The notes under the pieces: model-generated | The model's input: only the letters and a program-made list of their open reading frames with translations | What the model was told of the DNA's origin: nothing | The model's database searches: none | In this document: one piece after another, positions 13,946-16,056 of the stretch | How the letters are laid out: the number at the start of each line of letters is the position of its first letter | Position numbering within the stretch: the stretch's first letter is position 1 | Origin: Phoenicimicrobium sp964438695 | GTDB lineage: Bacteria > Atribacterota > Phoenicimicrobiia > Phoenicimicrobiales > Phoenicimicrobiaceae | Length of the DNA stretch: 16,056 bases | Assembly (NCBI GenBank): GCA_964438695.1 | Contig: CAYTKP010000021.1 | Location: 1-16,056, forward strand | Direction: 5' to 3' | Made by a program: the position numbers and the translations under genes

Positions 13946-14332
13946 ATGCCTACCATAAATCAATTAGTTAGAAAAGGCAGAAAGAAAGTATTTAAAAAAG
14001 GTAATACTCCAGCACTGCAAAGCAGCCCATTAAAAAGAGGGGTTTGTACAAGAGTATGGACTATAACACCCAAGAAACCAAATTCCGCTTTAAGAAAAGT
14101 TGCCCGGGTAAGATTGACTAACAATATGGAAGTAACTGCTTATATTCCTGGAATAGGTCATAATCTTCAAGAGCATTCGATTGTCCTCTTAAGAGGTGGT
14201 CGAGTAAAAGATTTGCCAGGAGTACGATATCATATCGTAAGAGGAGTCATGGATGCTACTGGAGTAGAAAAAAGGGCACAAGGACGTTCAAAATATGGTG
14301 CTAAGGCACCAAAAAAGACGACTAATAAATAA
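13946..14332 (+). CDS. rpsL: 30S ribosomal protein S12
   Basis: S12 sits at the decoding centre of the small subunit and affects accuracy and streptomycin response. The protein has 128 residues, within the family range. Conserved blocks are present: PTINQLVRKGRK, KRGVCTRVWTITPKKPNSAL, YIPGIGHNLQEHS, RGGRVKDLPGVRYHIVRG and the Lys-rich end RSKYGAKAPKK. Lys43, Lys44 and Lys88 are wild type, so no classic streptomycin-resistance change is seen. Asp89, the usual methylthiolation target, is present. The ATG follows AAAGGATG (13931-13938). It is the first gene behind the promoter at 13850. No L7Ae-like gene lies between rpoC and rpsL, unlike in Bacillus. Confidence 0.98.
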   Translation: MPTINQLVRKGRKKVFKKGNTPALQSSPLKRGVCTRVWTITPKKPNSALRKVARVRLTNNMEVTAYIPGIGHNLQEHSIVLLRGGRVKDLPGVRYHIVRGVMDATGVEKRAQGRSKYGAKAPKKTTNK

Positions 14333-14340
14333 TAAGTGCT

Positions 14341-14420
14341 TAATTAACTAGTTACTTGGTTGTCTGATTAGTCAGTTATCACCAATCTCCTGATTAATCA
14401 ACTAACCAACTAACTAAATA
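14341..14420. repeat. TTAG/CTAA hairpin spacer (rpsL-rpsG)
   Basis: TTGGTTGTCTGATTAGTCAG (14356-14375) matches the reverse complement of 14390-14409 at 16 of 20 positions, giving a hairpin with a 14-base loop just after rpsL. CTAACCAACTAACTAAATA (14402-14420) recurs exactly at 15008-15026, after rpsG. No T tract follows, so it is not an obvious terminator. Confidence 0.6.
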
Positions 14421-14451
14421 CTAATTTTATAGTAGGATAGAAAGTTTATTT

Positions 14452-14496
14452 TATCTGTAAAGTGATCAGATTATAAGAAACTTTTAATAACAGATA
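14452..14496 (+). promoter_or_regulatory. Bulged hairpin before rpsG (candidate S7 control site)
   Basis: TATCTGTAAAGT (14452-14463) pairs with ACTTT (14480-14484) and ACAGATA (14490-14496). The result is a 12-bp stem with a 5-base bulge (TAATA) on the 3' side and a 16-base loop. The rpsG binding site GAGAGGGA starts directly after it. In E. coli S7 represses its operon by binding the rpsL-rpsG spacer. This structure is in the same place, but similarity to the 16S S7 site is not shown. Confidence 0.4.
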
Positions 14497-14510
14497 GAGA
14501 GGGATAGATA

Positions 14511-14981
14511 ATGTCCAGAAGAAGAAGAGCCGAAAAAAGAGAAATTATGCCAGACCCAATATATCATGACAAGACTGTTTCTGCTTTTATAAATAAGCTC
14601 ATGTATGATGGAAAGAAAAGCAAGGCCGAAAAGATATTTTATCAGGCTATAAACAAAGCAGCGGAAAAAATTAAAAAAGAGCCGTTAGAACTATTTAACC
14701 AAGCATTGAACAATGTTATGCCTGTATTGGAAGTAAAATCAAGAAGAGTGGGAGGAGCAAGTTACCAGGTTCCAGTTGAGGTAAGTCCTGATAGAAGGGT
14801 TACGCTGGGAATGAGATGGTTAATCGGTTTTGCAAGAAAAAGAACGGGCAAACCAATGCATGAAAGATTAGCTTTAGAATTAATAGATGCAGCTAATGGT
14901 GTGGGTATGGCAGTTAAAAAGAAAGAAGATACTCATAAGATGGCAGAGGCAAATAAGGCATTTGCTCATTATAGGTGGTAA
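14511..14981 (+). CDS. rpsG: 30S ribosomal protein S7
   Basis: S7 nucleates assembly of the 30S head by binding the 3' major domain of 16S rRNA, and lines the E site. The protein has 156 residues, the standard length. Conserved motifs include MSRRRRAEKREIMPDPIY, NKLMYDGKKSKAEKIFYQA, the beta-hairpin segment KSRRVGGASYQVPVEV, LGMRWLIGFARKRTGKPM and the C-terminal KKKEDTHKMAEANKAFAHYR. The ATG is six to seven bases after GAGAGGGA. It lies 178 bases behind rpsL and 84 before fusA in the str operon. Confidence 0.98.
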   Translation: MSRRRRAEKREIMPDPIYHDKTVSAFINKLMYDGKKSKAEKIFYQAINKAAEKIKKEPLELFNQALNNVMPVLEVKSRRVGGASYQVPVEVSPDRRVTLGMRWLIGFARKRTGKPMHERLALELIDAANGVGMAVKKKEDTHKMAEANKAFAHYRW

Positions 14982-15007
14982 ACAAACAGTCGATAGTGAA
15001 TAGCCGT

Positions 15008-15046
15008 CTAACCAACTAACTAAATAAGGAATACGAGATACGAATT
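15008..15046. repeat. Composite spacer repeat (rpsG-fusA)
   Basis: CTAACCAACTAACTAAATA (15008-15026) is an exact 19-base copy of 14402-14420. It is followed at once by ATACGAGATACGAATT (15031-15046), related to 4332-4356 and, inverted, to 8607-8618. Two dispersed motif families are thus placed side by side in an 84-base spacer. Confidence 0.6.
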
Positions 15047-15065
15047 AAGATAGGGTTTTTAAATT

Positions 15066-16056
15066 ATGAATACGAAAATTGCTTTGAACAAAATAAGAAA
15101 TATTGGGATAATGGCCCATATTGATGCTGGTAAGACCACGGTTACTGAGAGAATTTTATATTATACCGGAAGAGTTCACAGGATGGGTGAAGTGCACGAA
15201 GGGTCTGCAACTATGGATTGGATGCCTCAAGAAAAGGAAAGAGGTATCACTATTACTTCAGCGGCCACCACTTTATATTGGAAAAAGCATCGTATTAATC
15301 TTATTGATACGCCTGGACACGTGGATTTTACAGTAGAAGTAGAACGTTGTTTGAGGGTGCTTGATGGGGCAGTGGCGATTTTCTGTGCAGTTGGAGGAGT
15401 CGAACCACAATCAGAAACCGTATGGCATCAAGCAAATAAATATGGTATTCCTCGGGTAATTTTCATAAATAAAATGGATAGGATGGGAGCAGATTTTTAT
15501 TATGTAGTAAAAATGATTCAAGATAGATTGGCTACAAATCCAATTATTATTCAATTACCTTGGGGAAAGGAAGATAACTTTAAAGGTATTATTGACTTAA
15601 TAAAAATGAAGGCTTATACTTATACCCTGGATAATTTAGGAAAAACTTATGAAGAAACGACTATTCCTGAAGATTTTCAAGAATTAGCTAATAAATACCG
15701 TTATAAAATGATAGAAAGATTAGCTGAACTTGACGAAGATATTACCGATAAGTATCTTGAGGGTGAAGAAATTAGTATTAATGAAATAAAATCAGCAATT
15801 CGTAAATTGACTTTAAAAAATATAGCAACTCCTGTATTGTGTGGGACAGCTTTAAAGAATAAGGGGATTCAATTGCTTTTAGACGCCATAATTGATTATT
15901 TACCGTCTCCTTTAGATGTTCCGCCAGTCAAAGGCATAGATCCTTTAACTAATAAAGGGATATATAGACTAGCTGAAGATAAAGAGCCTTTATCTTCTTT
16001 AGTTTTTAAAATTATGACTGATCCTTATATAGGAAAATTAAGTTTTGTTAGAGTTT
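15066..16056 (+). CDS. fusA: Elongation factor G, N-terminal part (runs off the window)
   Basis: EF-G is the GTPase that drives ribosomal translocation and, with RRF, ribosome recycling. 330 complete codons are present, open to the window edge without stop or frameshift; the full protein is usually about 690-700 residues. The G domain shows all the motifs: G1 AHIDAGKTT (17-25), switch I RGITITSAAT, G3 DTPGH (81-85), G4 NKMD (135-138) and the G5-type GTALKNKG (from 260). EF-G-specific segments GGVEPQSETVWHQANKYG and YLPSPLDVPPVKG rule out other translational GTPases such as LepA or TypA. The start of domain II (PLSSLVFKIMTDPYIGKLSF) is the last part visible. The ATG at 15066 follows TAGGG (15051-15055) at ten bases. 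Confidence 0.97.
   Translation, partial: MNTKIALNKIRNIGIMAHIDAGKTTVTERILYYTGRVHRMGEVHEGSATMDWMPQEKERGITITSAATTLYWKKHRINLIDTPGHVDFTVEVERCLRVLDGAVAIFCAVGGVEPQSETVWHQANKYGIPRVIFINKMDRMGADFYYVVKMIQDRLATNPIIIQLPWGKEDNFKGIIDLIKMKAYTYTLDNLGKTYEETTIPEDFQELANKYRYKMIERLAELDEDITDKYLEGEEISINEIKSAIRKLTLKNIATPVLCGTALKNKGIQLLLDAIIDYLPSPLDVPPVKGIDPLTNKGIYRLAEDKEPLSSLVFKIMTDPYIGKLSFVRV

Noticed and set aside
15121..15336. A 71-codon open frame beginning at 15121
   Set aside because: It is in another frame inside fusA. The fusA frame from 15066 carries all GTPase motifs without a break, so this is a shadow.

Overview
This window is a classic bacterial transcription/translation gene cluster, all on the + strand. 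The order is: 3' end of tuf (EF-Tu), rpmG (L33), trnW (tRNA-Trp, CCA), secE, nusG, rplK, rplA, rplJ, rplL, rpoB, rpoC, rpsL, rpsG, and the first 330 codons of fusA (EF-G), which runs off the right edge. The DNA is AT-rich, and the proteins favour Lys, Glu and Ile. RpoB carries the insertion after its VGRYK motif that is familiar from Bacillus-type enzymes, which suggests a low-GC, Firmicutes-like or deep-branching (possibly candidate-phylum, e.g. Atribacterota-like) bacterium. I cannot place it more precisely from sequence alone.

Left part (1-1458): tuf ends at 56 and is closed by a strong intrinsic terminator. rpmG has its own extended -10 promoter. The spacers before rpmG, before trnW and before secE each hold a copy of the same ~80-nt repeat, whose core is a small GGGAG-TTTR-CTCCC hairpin. 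Two related, covarying longer hairpins sit after rpmG and directly after trnW.

Middle part (1459-13846): nusG and the four stalk/L1-arm ribosomal protein genes (L11, L1, L10, L7/L12) precede the two large RNA polymerase subunit genes. An L10-type leader with a mutually exclusive antiterminator/terminator precedes rplJ. A 16-bp terminator with a T tract lies between rplL and rpoB, with a probable rpoB promoter just after it. RpoC is unusually long (1697 aa) because of an N-terminal insertion and a ~330-residue insertion near the C terminus. The C-terminal insertion is built of repeated ~44-residue modules resembling one module that RpoC normally has just before its second zinc site. RpoB carries two copies of the same kind of module.

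Right part (13847-16056): a near-consensus promoter begins four bases after the rpoC stop and starts the str operon (rpsL, rpsG, fusA). A bulged hairpin just before rpsG is in the right place for S7 feedback control.

The spacers are long for such an operon. Several are filled with degenerate TTAG/CTAA repeats arranged as inverted repeats, and some carry a second dispersed motif of the GATACGA type. The genes work together as the core gene-expression module: Sec translocation, Nus elongation control, ribosomal stalk and GTPase-centre proteins, the RNA polymerase core, the decoding-centre protein S12, S7, and the elongation factors EF-Tu and EF-G.
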